64,000 bases of DNA from QHXW01 sp963752965. GTDB taxonomy: Bacteria > Acidobacteriota > Terriglobia > Bryobacterales > Bryobacteraceae. The stretch spans positions 124,001 to 188,000 of the forward strand of contig CAVWAJ010000016.1 in the NCBI GenBank assembly GCA_963752965.1, read 5' to 3'. The translations under genes were made by a program, and so were the position numbers. The notes under the pieces were generated by a model. It worked only from the letters and a program-made list of their open reading frames with translations, made no database searches and was not told the DNA's origin. Shown one piece after another: positions 17,874 through 26,280 of the stretch (position 1 is the first letter of the stretch; the number at the start of each line of letters is the position of its first letter).

Positions 17874-18743
17874 TTACTTCGCCAGTAGCTTGCGGATAGA
17901 TTTCAATTCCCGCCGACGTTTCGCGGTGGTCTTGGGATATGCCATCCTAAGGTCGTTGAGCGCATCAAGGACAATCTGGGAAACAATCAACCGGGCATTC
18001 TCCTTATCGTCGGCGGGAACGACGTACCATGGCGCGTGATGGGTGCTGGTCGCGTTCAGGCATTCCTCATAGGCCTTCATGTAATCCTTCCAGTATTTCC
18101 TCTCGTGAATGTCCGCGAGGCTGAATTTCCAGTTATGGTTAGGCTCATCAATGCGCTCGAGGAAGCGCTTTCGTTGTTCGTCCTTCGACAAGTGGAGGAA
18201 TACTTTGATGGTCCGCGTTCCATTCTGATAGAGGTGGCTTTCCAGATCCACGATGGAACGATACCGCTCCTTCCAAATGCTCTTCTCGTCGCGCAACTCT
18301 TCTGAAAGCCCCTGGCCGCGGAGAATCTCCGGATGTACCCGAACGACCAGCACTTCCTCGTAATAGGAACGATTGAATATGCCAATCCGCCCGCGTTCGG
18401 GCAGACAGCGCGTCGTGCGCCAGAGAAAATCATGTTCCAGCTCGTCGGCGCTCGGCTGTTTGAAGCTGAACACCTGGCAGCCTTGCGGATTGACCCCGGA
18501 CATGACGTGCCGGATGGCGCCGTCCTTGCCCCCGGCGTCCATCCCTTGAAAAATCAGCAGCAACGCATAGCGGTTGGACGCGTAGTGAAGCTGTTGCAGC
18601 GAGCTCAACTCCTCAACGTGTTCTCCCAGAAGTTTTTGATACTGCTCCTTCGACTTGCAAAAGGGCTTCACAAGCGTCGGCCACTCACTAAGTTTGACCT
18701 TCTCTCCAGGCCGCACACGGAAATCCTTTGAATTGATTTTCAT
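17874..18743 (-). CDS. ppk2: Polyphosphate kinase 2 family phosphotransferase
   Basis: About 289 residues; transfers phosphate between polyphosphate and nucleotides. PPK2 signatures: Walker A GMDAGGKDGAIRHVMSG, FKQPSADELEHDFLWR, the lid or Walker B segment GRIGIFNRSYYEEVLVVRVHP, and KVFLHLSKDEQRKRFLERID. Single-domain length fits class I or III enzymes; the nucleotide (ADP, GDP or AMP) cannot be read from sequence. The ATG at 18743 has AAGGG 6 bp upstream; the ATG at 18749 is a close alternative. Its position between the pentose-phosphate genes and the ATPase operon suggests a role in drawing on stored polyphosphate for ATP. Confidence 0.92.
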   Translation of the reverse strand: MKINSKDFRVRPGEKVKLSEWPTLVKPFCKSKEQYQKLLGEHVEELSSLQQLHYASNRYALLLIFQGMDAGGKDGAIRHVMSGVNPQGCQVFSFKQPSADELEHDFLWRTTRCLPERGRIGIFNRSYYEEVLVVRVHPEILRGQGLSEELRDEKSIWKERYRSIVDLESHLYQNGTRTIKVFLHLSKDEQRKRFLERIDEPNHNWKFSLADIHERKYWKDYMKAYEECLNATSTHHAPWYVVPADDKENARLIVSQIVLDALNDLRMAYPKTTAKRRRELKSIRKLLAK

Positions 18744-18830
18744 CTTCATCCCTTCGGTGTCACCAGCCGCGTCGGTTGCACACATCACTCCTAAGGCTCA
18801 GGAGGACGTTGATACAGTCTTGGCCCGTTA

Positions 18831-19724
18831 TTATTTCTCCTCTCCGCTCAGCGCTTCGAAGCCGGAGACGACGTCGAACAGTTCCTCGTCGATGCCACTC
18901 TGGCGCAAACGATGGAATGTCCGGTTGAGGTCCTCCAGCAATTCGTCGATGTTTTTGTCGGCGCGTTGCATCGCCGCCAGGCGGCTCGCGTTCTCGCTCG
19001 CGAGGGATTCGGCGCACGCCCGGAAGAGCGAGACGAAAAGATATTCGCGGATGAGCGCCCGCAAGGTCGCGGTGCCGCCACCCATGACCTCGGGCAAGTT
19101 TCCCGTCGGCCAGGGAAGTTCGGCCAGCTTGCGTCGCCAGGTTTCGTCCAGCGGTAGCAGTCGCTGACTGACGGGCGCATAAACCGCCCCGGACGTGGGG
19201 CGGTTGTAGAAGAGGTGGAGTTCGGTGACTTCACCCTGGCTGTGGCGCGTCTCGCTCTCCACGAGAATCTGCCCGACGAGCGGGGTGATGGCCTTGACGG
19301 AGTTCGGCACGGTGAAGAGTCCCATCAGCGGCAGGCCCGCGTCCGCCAGGCGCGCATGAACGCGCTCACCGACGGCCCAGACCTCGGGTTTGGCCGGCAG
19401 AGCCGCCAGCGTCTTGACCGCATAATCGGCCACCACATCATTAAACTGGCCCACCAGTCCCTGGTCTGAACCGAACACAACCGCGCCAATCGCACCCGCA
19501 ACGGTTTGTCTTTTCCGTTCTGCAATCAAGGGCGCCGGCCCGCTTTCCCGGAAGCATGCGCCCAACCCCAGCTCCACAGTGCGATAGTAGTCGGCCAACG
19601 CGCGCACCGATTTCTCGTATTGTCCGATGCTCGAGGCGGCCACGGCCTTCATCGTGCGGACGACGGATTGGAGATCCCCGGCTCCGCCGATCTTTCGGCG
19701 CAGACTCGCCGTGGTGTCGCTCAT
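18831..19724 (-). CDS. atpG: N-type ATP synthase gamma subunit
   Basis: 297 residues forming the rotating central stalk. The N-terminal helix ASLRRKIGGAGDLQSVVRTMKAVAASSIGQYE and the C-terminal helix (LRALIREYLFVSLFRACAESLASENASRLAAMQRADKNI) are conserved as in all gamma subunits. The middle is divergent, as expected for N-ATPases, with AVVFGSDQGLVGQFNDVV matching the SDRGLCG region. The start overlaps the restored alpha stop by ATGA. It is the last gene of the nine-gene operon, which has no separate delta gene, typical of N-ATPases. The frame is intact. Confidence 0.9.
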   Translation of the reverse strand: MSDTTASLRRKIGGAGDLQSVVRTMKAVAASSIGQYEKSVRALADYYRTVELGLGACFRESGPAPLIAERKRQTVAGAIGAVVFGSDQGLVGQFNDVVADYAVKTLAALPAKPEVWAVGERVHARLADAGLPLMGLFTVPNSVKAITPLVGQILVESETRHSQGEVTELHLFYNRPTSGAVYAPVSQRLLPLDETWRRKLAELPWPTGNLPEVMGGGTATLRALIREYLFVSLFRACAESLASENASRLAAMQRADKNIDELLEDLNRTFHRLRQSGIDEELFDVVSGFEALSGEEK

Positions 19725-21360
19725 GACTTCTCCTCGGGTTCAGGCTTAGGCTTGGCCTCCTTTTGGACTTCCGGCTTGGACTCGCGCTTGACCTCCGGTT
19801 TGGACTTCCGGCTTCGGACTTGGGTTCAGGCTTGGGCTGGAAGCGAGCAAGCGATTTGCGGGCGATTTCGATAATCGTTTCGCGATCCTCGTCGCTCAAT
19901 TTTTCGGCGGTATCCAATCGCTCGCGCACCTCCGCCGGGATATCCGCCGCCGCCTCGCGTAGGGCGTGCTCGGCGTCCGTCATCTGGTCAAGCGGCACGC
20001 GGTCGAAGAGTTCCGCGGTCAACGCCAGCAGCACGGCGATTTGCGCGGGCACGGACACCGGGGCGAATTCCGGCTGTTTGAGGCAGGCGCGAATTCGCCG
20101 TCCGTGCTCGATGGTCTTGCGGGTGTCTTCATCCAGGCGGGCTCCGAACCGGGAAAAGGTTTCGAGTTCCTCAAACTGCGCGTAGGCGAGCTTGAGGTCG
20201 CCCGCCACCGCGCGGTAGGCCGCGCGTTGCGCTTTACCGCCAACGCGCGAAACGGATTTTCCGACATCGACCGCGGGCAGCACGCCCAATTCGAATAGCG
20301 ACGGCGAGAGGTAGATCTGCCCATCCGTGATGGAAATCAAGTTGGTCGGAATATAGGCGGAAATGTCCTGCGCTTCGGTTTCGATGATGGGCAGCGCGGT
20401 GAGGGAGCCGCCGCCGAGTTCCTTGCGCAAGTGCGTCGCACGTTCGAGCAGCCGCGAGTGGATATAAAAGATGTCGCCGGGAAACGCTTCGCGACCGGGC
20501 GGACGGCGCAGCAAGAGAGAGAGTTCGCGGTAGGCGCGCGCGTGATGGGTGAGGTCGTCGTAAACGATCAGCACATCTCGGCCCGCTTCCATGAAAGACT
20601 CCGCGATGCTGGTCGCGGCGTAAGGAGCGATGTAAGCGAGACCCGGCGGGTCGTTGCCCTCGGTCACGACGACGACGGTGTAATCCATCGCGCCCTTTTC
20701 CCGCAAGGTTGCCACGGCCTTCGCGACGGCGGACGCGCGCTGACCGATGGCACAATAAACGCACAGCACATTCTGGCCGCGCTGGTTGAGGATGGTGTCG
20801 ATCGCAATGGCGGTCTTGCCCGTCTGGCGGTCGCCGAGAATCAACTCGCGCTGGCCGCGCCCAACGGGAATGAGCGCATCGATGACTTTGAGGCCGGTCT
20901 GGAGAGGCACCGTGACGGGCGCGCGGTCCATGATGGGCGGGGCGGGGCGTTCGATGGGCAGGCGCTTGCTGGAGGCCACCGGCCCGTTGCCATCGAGTGG
21001 CCGGCCGAGCGGGTCGATGACGCGCCCCAGCAATCCATCGCCCACGGCCACGTCCATGACCCGGCCCGTGCGCTGGACTTCATCTCCCGCGTGGAGATGC
21101 CAGTATTCGCCGAGCAGAACGACGCCAATTTCGTCCGCGTCCACGTTGAACGCAATGCCGAGCACATCGCCGGGAAACGTCACCAATTCATCAAAGCCCA
21201 CGCCGGGGAGACCCGACACCTTGGCGATGCCGGTGGCGACACTGGTGATCGTGCCCACCTCCCGTGGCGTCAGTTGCGGCGTGAATGCTTCTCGCACTTG
21301 GCTTATTCCAGCAAACGCGCTGTCGAAAACGTTCTGGAGGCTCTCAGGTTCCATGTTCAT
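19721..21360 (-). CDS. atpA: N-type ATP synthase alpha subunit, one frameshift near the 3' end
   Basis: About 545 residues; non-catalytic nucleotide-binding subunit. An N-terminal beta-barrel (VGTITSVATGIAKVSGLPGV), the P-loop GDRQTGKTAIAIDT, the arginine-finger and signature region (YIPTNLISITDGQIYL) and the helical C-terminus are intact to ARKSLARF near 19855. Then comes a tail made of Lys/Pro/Glu units. A one-base loss near 19810 throws it off frame. Reading the other frame restores KPEVKRESKPEVQKEAKPKP and a stop at 19721 that overlaps atpG by ATGA, so the gene design is clear. Uncorrected, translation would run through atpG out of frame to 19441. Confidence 0.88.
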
Positions 21361-22224
21361 TGGCTCTTTGTTTCGGGCTTAAGTTCTTCAGGTTCAGGCT
21401 TGGCCTTGGCTTCTTGGACTTCCGGCTTTGACTCAGGTTTAGGCTCGGCTTTGGCTTCAGGTTTGTCCTTCTCTTTCAGAAGTTCGTCGACGCCCTTTTC
21501 CAGCGACGCCAGATAATCCGCGATGCTCCACGCCACCTTTTGTCCATTCGTGGTGAGTTCAATGCCGCTGATCAGGTCTGGCGCGGTCTCGAACCGGACG
21601 CGGATTTCAGCCGAGAAGGTTTCGTTGAGCGCATTTTGTATCGCCGCGCGTTGCTCCGCAGGCAGGTCAAACGCGCTGCGCACGACCGCCGGGTCAGACG
21701 CTGTCTTAAGGGCCTCGCCGAGGCCTTCTTTCGCCTTGCCGTCCATCTCTCGCAAGCGGCGAGTGAACACCTCGCCCAGGCGTTCTTCCAGACTCGTCGT
21801 GGCGAGATCCGTCAGCGCCTTTCGTGCGATGGCAAATACTTCCTGCTGTGTCCGGCGGCTGATTGCTTGATGTAAGTTATGTTCTTCGTTTCTCAACGTT
21901 TCCTGCCGCTTTGAACTCAAGAGCCTCGGCGGCCTTCCGCGCTTCGTCGAGGAGCCGCTGACGTTCGGCCTTCGCCTCGTCTGTCGCTTTGCTCAAAAGC
22001 GCGGCGCGCTGCTGGTCGAACTCCGCGTTCTTGTGCTGGAACTCGTCGCTGCTCCTTTTGGGCTTCGGCCTTTTTCGCGTCGGCGTTCGCGAGTTCCGCG
22101 GCGATCCGCTTCTCCCGCTCATCGATGGCGTGGAGGATAGGCTTGTAAAGAAGCGCTTCATCAACCACACCAGGATGAGAAAGTTGAGCGCCTGCGCACC
22201 GACCGTGAACCAATCGATTAACAT
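21357..22224 (-). pseudogene. atpF: N-type ATP synthase b subunit (fused b/delta-like), three frameshifts
   Basis: Stator subunit. The N-terminal membrane helix (WFTVGAQALNFLILVWLMKRF) is followed by the long Lys/Glu/Ala helix and a C-terminal domain that replaces delta (RTQQEVFAIARKALTDLATT to VAWSIADYLASLEKGV), as in N-ATPases. Restoring the protein needs single-base changes near 22149, 22050 and 21912. The C-terminus carries a Lys/Pro/Glu tail (PEAKAEPKPESKPEVQEAK...) before a stop overlapping the alpha start (ATGA). If the shifts are real the ATPase cannot assemble; if they are errors the gene is about 288 residues and normal. Confidence 0.75.
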
Positions 22225-22228
22225 AGGT

Positions 22229-22511
22229 TTACTTTCCTGCGGCTTGGGCGATGACGTGGTTCCAGAACGGGTTGGCGAAGATGAGAATCATCGAGACCAC
22301 GAAGCAGTAGATGGCCGATGGACTCGATCATCGCCAGGCCCACGAACAAGGTCCGGGTGATGGTAGCGGAGGCATCAGGCTGCTGGGCCAGCGAACTCAG
22401 CGCCGTCGCGACCGCCCTCCCTTCCGCCAGCGCAGGCCCCATGGTGCCGAAACCGGTGGTGATGCCGGCGATGACAATTGATGCCACCGCGATAATAGTC
22501 ATGTTATCCAT
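22229..22511 (-). CDS. atpE: N-type ATP synthase c subunit (proteolipid), frameshift near the end
   Basis: A two-helix ring subunit of about 93 residues when corrected. Helix 1 has GTMGPALAEGRAVATAL with a carboxylate in ALAEG. Helix 2 has LFVGLAMIES, where the ion-carrying Glu is followed by Ser and, after a one-base correction near 22317, by a residue triplet leading to A-I-Y-C-F-V-V. The E-S-x-A-I-Y pattern with an extra helix-1 acid is the Na+-type ligand set described for N-ATPases. AAGGAG precedes the ATG at 22511. Uncorrected, helix 2 is ruined after residue 65. Confidence 0.8.
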
Positions 22512-22543
22512 AGTGTTCTCCTTTTGTTGTCGTAGTTCATGCT

Positions 22544-23239
22544 TCAATGTTTTGGCACGGGTTCAGGCTTGGGCTTACGGACTCGCGTGGCGGCCGCGAT
22601 GTAAACCGCTGCCAGGATGCTGAAGATGTAGGCCTGCACCATGCCGGTGAGCAGACCGAGCACCGTCATGATGATCGGGAAGATGAAGGGCGTAATCGTG
22701 AGCAGGATGGCGATAATCATCGCCCCGCTCATCATGTTGCCGAACAAACGGACGGCCAGGGCCAGCGTGCGCGAAAGTTCGCTGATGATGTTAAACGGCA
22801 GCATGATGAACGTCGGCTTCACATAGGACTTGAGGTAGTTGCCCACCCCTTGCTCCTCGATGCCGAAGAACGGCACGGCCACAAACACGCACAGCGCGAG
22901 TGCCGCCGTGGTCGAGAGCGAGCCAGTCGGCGGCTCGTAGCCGGGAATGACGGTGCAGAGGCTGGCTGCGGCGACAAACAGGAAGAGCGTGCCCAGAAAG
23001 CCGAGATATTTCTGCGGCTGACTCAGGCCTACCTCTTCAATTTGTTTCTCGATGCCGGTGACGACGATTTCCAGAAGGTTCTGCCAGCGGGAACGTTCCA
23101 GCCCGATGGAAAGTTTGCGCGTGATGAGTCTTGAACCGACGGCCAGCACGAGCATCAGTCCCCACGTGAACACAATCGTGGCGTTGAGTTTAAGAAACCC
23201 GTGTTGCCAGAAGATCATCTCATCGGGACTAAGGTGCAT
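22544..23239 (-). CDS. atpB: N-type ATP synthase a subunit
   Basis: 231 residues with five to six membrane helices, forming the stator half of the ion channel. The essential Arg lies in LSRTLALAVRLFGNMMSG. FIMLPFNIISELSRT and the last helix (GMVQAYIFSILAAVYIAAAT) are typical. The start overlaps the end of atpR by 11 bp. The protein ends RKPKPEPVPKH, a short version of the Lys/Pro/Glu tail found on the alpha, beta and b subunits of this operon. The frame is intact. Confidence 0.92.
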   Translation of the reverse strand: MHLSPDEMIFWQHGFLKLNATIVFTWGLMLVLAVGSRLITRKLSIGLERSRWQNLLEIVVTGIEKQIEEVGLSQPQKYLGFLGTLFLFVAAASLCTVIPGYEPPTGSLSTTAALALCVFVAVPFFGIEEQGVGNYLKSYVKPTFIMLPFNIISELSRTLALAVRLFGNMMSGAMIIAILLTITPFIFPIIMTVLGLLTGMVQAYIFSILAAVYIAAATRVRKPKPEPVPKH

Positions 23240-23540
23240 GGCTGGCCTCCTGTGCCAAGTAAGTTGGCTTTTCCGCCGCTCGGGTGAGCCGCGTCACGAT
23301 AAGGCGCGCAATGACAAATCCAAGGAGGCACACCAGCAGCCTCTCCCAATGACCGCGCGCGACAAAATAGAAACCAGCCAGGGCAACGCTCGTTCGCAGC
23401 AACAGGCTGCCGAAGAACCAAAGCGCCGGCTGTTTGGACGAAACGCCCTTGCGAACCGTCCACCAAAGGCCGCCGAAGAACATCGCACCGAGCAAAACGC
23501 CCGTCACCAAAGCCAGCACCAGACTCAAAGTTTCATTCAT
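23229..23540 (-). CDS. atpR: N-ATPase accessory membrane protein AtpR
   Basis: About 103 residues with three membrane helices: LSLVLALVTGVLLGAMFFGGLWWTV, FFGSLLLRTSVALAGFYFVA, and LLVCLLGFVIARLIVTRLT. AtpR is found only in N-ATPase operons, where it is thought to help c-ring assembly or ion handling; charged residues in the helices (RTS, IAR) fit that family. AGGAGG precedes the tandem ATGs at 23543 and 23540; spacing favours the second. It overlaps the end of the AtpI-like gene. Confidence 0.85.
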   Translation of the reverse strand: MNETLSLVLALVTGVLLGAMFFGGLWWTVRKGVSSKQPALWFFGSLLLRTSVALAGFYFVARGHWERLLVCLLGFVIARLIVTRLTRAAEKPTYLAQEASHAP

Positions 23541-23871
23541 CATTATCCTCCTGTTCCTCTCGCATTTCCTTGTCTTCCTTGACCACCCAATGCCAGGCAT
23601 TCAAACAGCCGATGACCAGGCCGATGACCAGCAGCATCAGCGTCCAGGAATGGCTTCCCGGATGGCGATTGTCCAGCCAGATACCGAGCGCCGCGCCGAG
23701 CAGCGTCGGAACCACCACCGACCAGCCGATAAGCCCCATCATGCCCAAGCCAAACCAGACGCCCTGCGTGGAGTTACGCCGCGCCTTGAGCTTGCGCGCC
23801 GCCTTCGCGCCGACCTCCCGACTGAACGCAGTCCGGTCTTTCGCGCTCTTGATTTCCGATTTTTCACTCAT
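23533..23871 (-). CDS. atpQ: AtpI-like protein AtpQ
   Basis: 112 residues: a basic N-terminal region, then two membrane helices (GVWFGLGMMGLIGWSVVVPTLLGAALGIWLD and WTLMLLVIGLVIGCLNAWHWV) and an acidic tail. This two-helix AATPase/AtpI-like protein is the third gene of N-ATPase operons (order D-C-Q-R-B-E-F-A-G) and may aid c-ring assembly or Mg2+ uptake. The start overlaps the atpC stop by 8 bp. Intact. Confidence 0.85.
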   Translation of the reverse strand: MSEKSEIKSAKDRTAFSREVGAKAARKLKARRNSTQGVWFGLGMMGLIGWSVVVPTLLGAALGIWLDNRHPGSHSWTLMLLVIGLVIGCLNAWHWVVKEDKEMREEQEDNDE

Positions 23872-24253
23872 GATGAAACTCCGCTAAGCGGCGGATGAAA
23901 TCGCTCTCCATTTTCGCCATCACCGAGCGGACGTTCTGCTCCCGTTCGTTCAGGTTCAGAAACTCCCGCTCCACCGCCTCATGCAGTTGGCCGAGGTCCG
24001 TTCCGCCAATTGCGTTGCGCACGGAGACGAGCACGTCCAAGCCGGTCTTGACCAGCACCCCTTCATCGACGGCCACATAAACCTCGCCTTCCGCTTCGTT
24101 TTCGTAGATCAGAATCCCGGGCGCGAGCGCTGCAACGCAGTCCAGCCGGTGTGGCAAGAGTCCGAACGAGCCCTCGCGGGTCTCCGCAACGATGCGCGAA
24201 ACGCCGGTCTTCTCGGCGAAGATTTGAAACGGCAGGAGAACCTTAAGATTCAT
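23864..24253 (-). CDS. atpC: N-type ATP synthase epsilon subunit
   Basis: 129 residues. The N-terminal beta-sandwich MNLKVLLPFQIFAEKTGVSRIVAETREGSFGLLPHRLDCVAALAPGIL matches F-type epsilon, and the C-terminal helical hairpin is present (LNLNEREQNVRSVMAKMESDFIRRLAEF). It couples the central stalk to the c ring and can inhibit hydrolysis. The ATG at 24253 overlaps the end of atpD by 11 bp. Intact. Confidence 0.9.
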   Translation of the reverse strand: MNLKVLLPFQIFAEKTGVSRIVAETREGSFGLLPHRLDCVAALAPGILIYENEAEGEVYVAVDEGVLVKTGLDVLVSVRNAIGGTDLGQLHEAVEREFLNLNEREQNVRSVMAKMESDFIRRLAEFHHE

Positions 24254-25803
24254 GAGCGTCGGCTGCTGCATGTTCGACCTCCGGTTTAGGTTTCGGCTCG
24301 GCCTTCGGCTGCGGTTCGGCTTTGCTCTTGGGCTTGGAATCGGCGGCAGGCTTCGGGTCGCCCTTGGCTTCGAGTTTGGACCCAGGTTCGGCTTTAGCTG
24401 CTGGCTTGACGGTTTTGGCTTTTTCCTTCGCTTCGTCAATCGCCCCGATCATGTAGAGAGCGCTTTCCGGGTAGTCTTTGAATTCATCGCGCAGGATTCG
24501 TTCGCAGCCATCGAGCGAATCTTTGAGGCTGACGAGTTTTCCCTTGATGCCGCTAAACTGCTCGGTGGCGAAAAACGGCTGCGTGAGGAATCGCTCCAGC
24601 CGCCGGGCGCGGGCGACCACTTTGCGGTCTTCTGGCGCCAGTTGTTCCAAGCCGAGCATGGCGATGATGTCCTTGAGATCTTCGTATTGCGCGAGCGTCC
24701 GCCTGATTTCCTGCGCCAGAAGATAATGTCGTTCGCCGACAATGCCGGGCGTAGCCATTTTGGAGCTGGATTGCAGCAGATCGATAGCCGGGTAAAGTCC
24801 TTCACTCGCCCGTTTGCGCGAAAGCACGATGGAGGCGGAGAGATGCGAAAACGTGTGTACCGCCGCCGGGTCGGTCAAATCGTCCGCCGGCACATACACC
24901 GCCTGAATGGAGGTGATGGCTCCGGTGTCGGTGTTGGCGATGCGTTCCTCCAGTTGCGACAACTCGGTACCCATCGTGGGCTGATAGCCCAGTCGCGACG
25001 GCATTTGGCCCATCAACCCGGACACCTCCATGCCGGCCTGGATGAACCGGAAGATATTATCGATCAGCAGCAACACGTCGCGATGCTCGTCGTCCCGGAA
25101 ATACTCGGCCATGGTCAGCGCCGCGAGGCCCACGCGGAACCGGCCACCCGGCGGCTCGTTCATCTGCCCGTACACCATCACCATGTTCGGCAGTACGCCT
25201 GCGTCCTTCATGCCACGATGAAAGTTCCTCCCCTTCACGGCATCGTTCGCCGATCCCGCAAAAGATGCTGATGCCCTTCTGGTGCGCGATCATGTTGTGG
25301 ATCATTTCGGTGAGCAATACCGTCTTGCCCACGCCCGCCCCGCCGAACAGACCCGCTTTGCCGCCACGCTCGATCGGCACCAGCACATCGATGACCTTGA
25401 TCCCCGTCTCGAAGATCTCGGATTTGGTGGAACGCCTTGCTAACGCCGGCGGGGCTCGATGGACGGTGCGCCATTGGACATCTGTCGGCGGGGCTTCACG
25501 GTCGATGGCGTTTCCGAAAACGTCGAACATCCGCGAGAGAATTCCCTTGCCGACCGGCGCCTTCAACTGCCCGCCCGTGTTTTCGACCGCACTGCCGCGG
25601 ACGAGGCCCTGGGTATCGGTAAGCGCGATTCCACGCACGCGATGCGCGTCGAGTTGAGCTAAGACCTCGATGGCAATTTCCCCGTCCTTCGCGTGCAGCA
25701 ACGAGTAGATGTTCGGCAAATGTGCGTCGAACCGTATATCCACGACACTGCCACGCACCGAGACCACTGCGCCGAGGTCCGAACGAGCGGTTTGGCTTTT
25801 CAT
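24243..25803 (-). CDS. atpD: N-type ATP synthase beta subunit, one frameshift
   Basis: About 519 residues when corrected; the catalytic subunit. P-loop GLFGGAGVGKTVLLTEMIHN, then IFCGIGERCREGEEL, after which one extra base near 25220 (a T in the TTT of CTTTC) shifts the frame. The other frame continues from MKDAGVLPNMVMVYGQMNE through LLLIDNIFRFIQAGMEVS (Walker B) and ATPGIVGERHYLLAQE to the C-terminal domain. The end is a 60-residue Lys/Pro/Ala/Glu tail (PKPAADSKPKSKAEPQPKAE...). It is the first gene of the nine-gene operon, consistent with the N-ATPase order. Upstream lies a decayed end of a phosphoketolase gene. Confidence 0.88.
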
Positions 25804-25811
25804 GTTTGCTT

Positions 25812-25985
25812 TCGCTGATCCACCGTCAGTTGAATTTGGGCATTCACGTCTTTTCCCACCAGCGCTTTCTCATTCCACGTTCCGACTCCACTTCCAGTTA
25901 TGACTCTCCGACAAGTCTTGACCGAGCTTGTCAATGAACTTCTCGTAATCACGAGCTTGTCCCGAACCATCTGCTTCAGGTATCA
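25812..25985 (-). pseudogene. Decayed 3' end of a second phosphoketolase gene
   Basis: This stretch aligns with the 3' end of the intact phosphoketolase gene (about 27935-28105). Shared blocks include caccgtcagtt, cgtcttttcc, gactccacttccagtta and cttgtcaatg. The coding frame is lost through small indels. It lies immediately upstream of atpD, so an xfp-atpD order existed twice in this locus. Confidence 0.6.
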
Positions 25986-26059
25986 AAAACCGTCCTGATC
26001 CGTAACTGCATTCGGCTTAGTGCCTGTGCCACTGTCGCAATCCGGTCATGAGTCGGTTT

Positions 26060-26280
26060 TGATTGCGCTTCCATCTCCAATGCTCCATCCGCCCCGTTCG
26101 ATCATCCACGGATGGGCCCCCACAAATCGTCGAGGAGTTTCGGGAACGGATCGGGTTTCTTTTCTTCAGTTGCGTTAGGCCCATCTTGGGTCAGCCGCTT
26201 CTGCGCCGCGGCTTGATTGACGCCGTCCGGCGACGTCCCCATTTTGTTCTCCGCTTCCGGCAAGGGCAGTGCCATGCCGC
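26060..26280 (-). pseudogene. N-terminal fragment of a plasma-membrane-type P-type ATPase
   Basis: The last 60 or so codons of the aldolase reading frame read as the cation-ATPase N-terminal domain of proton-type (P-IIIA) ATPases: ALPLPEAENKMGTSPDG, AAQKRLTQDGPN, EEKKPDPFPKLLDDLWGPI. One base is missing at 26102-26110; the other frame gives the expected WMIE next. The membrane and catalytic domains are absent. Confidence 0.6.
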
